NCBI GenBank assembly: GCA_014239625.1
Contig: JAAZYN010000298.1
Location: 1-5,285 of the forward strand
Source of the DNA: Myxococcales bacterium
GTDB lineage: Bacteria; Myxococcota_A; UBA9042; PHBI01; JAAZYN01
DNA length: 5,285 nt
Reading direction: 5' to 3'
How positions within the stretch are numbered: the first letter of the stretch is position 1; every line of letters begins with the position of its first letter. A program made the position numbers and the translations under genes. Below, one piece after another: positions 4,700-5,285 of this stretch. The notes beneath the pieces were generated by a model, which did no database searches, was not told where the DNA came from, and saw nothing but the letters and a program-made list of their open reading frames with translations.

Positions 4700-5285
4700 T
4701 CACAGGCAGCTCAACGTGGTCTGCCACACGAACGCTTCCCAGGGCGACGCGTTTTCGACGACGATCCAGTACTCCAGCGCCGGGTCGGCCTCCCAGGCGA
4801 TCGACATCTGCCCGTCGAAGCCCGCGGCGGTCTCCTGTTGGCACGCCGTGGACGCACATTCGCCTGCGATGAGCAGGGCCCTGGCCCCCGCACCCAGCTC
4901 GCTGGTTCCCTCCCACGCCACCGGCCCACTGAGCCCTGACCCCAAGCTGAACACCAGCTCCCCGCCAGGCAGCTCCACGTCGCTGCAGCTGTACGCGTCG
5001 ATGTGGCTCGAGCCGCCGAGCAGAACATCTGTCGGCGGCTCATTGCACGCCAGGACATGCTGCTGGGGGCCGCACGCCTGAGCGGGACAGGCCGTGTCAC
5101 CGGCACACTCGGCGTCCGCACAGTCCTCGTATCCGTCGCCATCGTTGTCGAGTCCGTCGGAGCAGTCCTCGGTGAACCCGCACTCCGACATGTTGGCCTT
5201 ACACCAGACCTCAGCGCAGTCCGTGACGCCATCCCCATCGTTGTCCACGGCCTCCGGCTCGGTGCCTGTATCCGGATCAGGAACA
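4700..5285 (-). CDS. Secreted DNDGDG-repeat, Cys-rich protein with PPC-like C-terminal domain (N-terminus beyond right edge)
   Basis: The frame is open from the right edge (first full codon at 5284) to the TGA at 4702-4700, giving 194 residues of the C-terminal part. After an acidic Pro/Asp/Thr/Glu linker come two copies of a DNDGDGxxDCA(E/D)xxC motif (window residues 14-35 and 46-66). These are of the calcium- or metal-binding type often seen in secreted myxobacterial proteins. From about residue 71 to the end lies a beta-rich domain with CGPQQHVLAC, IDAYSCSDVELPGGELVFSL, LLIAGECASTAC and YWIVVENASPWEAF, closing with LSCL. This layout resembles the pre-peptidase C-terminal (PPC)-like sandwich domains linked to such repeats. 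The many paired cysteines point to disulfides and an extracellular place. A GTG at 5248 is in frame but falls inside the first repeat and would leave no signal peptide, so the gene very probably begins outside the window. It converges with the C39-like gene. Function is unknown; a surface or secreted structural protein is likely. Confidence 0.85.
   Translation of the reverse strand, partial: VPDPDTGTEPEAVDNDGDGVTDCAEVWCKANMSECGFTEDCSDGLDNDGDGYEDCADAECAGDTACPAQACGPQQHVLACNEPPTDVLLGGSSHIDAYSCSDVELPGGELVFSLGSGLSGPVAWEGTSELGAGARALLIAGECASTACQQETAAGFDGQMSIAWEADPALEYWIVVENASPWEAFVWQTTLSCL
5087..5245 (-). repeat. Two tandem DNDGDG/Cys protein repeats
   Basis: The units start at 5245 and 5149 on the minus strand, 96 bases (32 codons) apart. 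Both encode DNDGDG, then DC, then a second and third Cys. The acidic loop follows the DxDxDG pattern of calcium-binding loops. More copies may lie beyond the right edge. Confidence 0.65.

Overview
The window is dense, GC-rich bacterial DNA. The gene content suggests a deltaproteobacterium or myxobacterium (Myxococcota/Polyangia type). The main clues are predicted exported proteins and lipoproteins, a secreted protein with Asn/Asp-rich DNDGDG repeats plus cysteines, and start codons other than ATG. This is inferred from style; no taxonomic marker gene is present.

Layout, left to right. On the minus strand, positions 1-802 hold the N-terminal part of an exported TPR protein that runs off the left edge. 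It is preceded by a small NTF2/SnoaL-like lipoprotein gene (799-1290). The two overlap by four bases (CTGA) and look like one operon read leftwards from a TTGACA-type promoter at about 1323-1352. A divergent gap of 124 bases follows. On the plus strand come a secreted ComEC-type metallo-beta-lactamase-fold hydrolase (1415-2545), a gene-free GC-rich stretch of 357 bases with several hairpins (2546-2902), an HpnA-like NAD-dependent sugar epimerase/dehydratase (2903-3919), and a secreted, strikingly basic C39-like cysteine peptidase (4048-4698). The last gene (4700 to the right edge, minus strand) is the C-terminal part of a DNDGDG-repeat secreted protein with a PPC-like beta-sandwich. Its stop codon lies one base from that of the peptidase gene.

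Working together: only the lipoprotein/TPR pair shows clear signs of being co-transcribed. The other genes seem to be single units. Four of the five complete or partial genes whose start is visible encode products with a signal peptide, so the common theme is envelope and extracellular function; the epimerase is the cytosolic exception. No mobile element, RNA gene, CRISPR array or recognised defence system was found.

The most notable points are a probable CTG start codon for the TPR gene, -10-like boxes placed directly before the ATG of two genes without a Shine-Dalgarno sequence (possible leaderless transcripts), a stand-alone secreted ComEC-like hydrolase domain, and the extreme basic charge of the C39-like protein. 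I do not see convincing evidence for a wholly new system.
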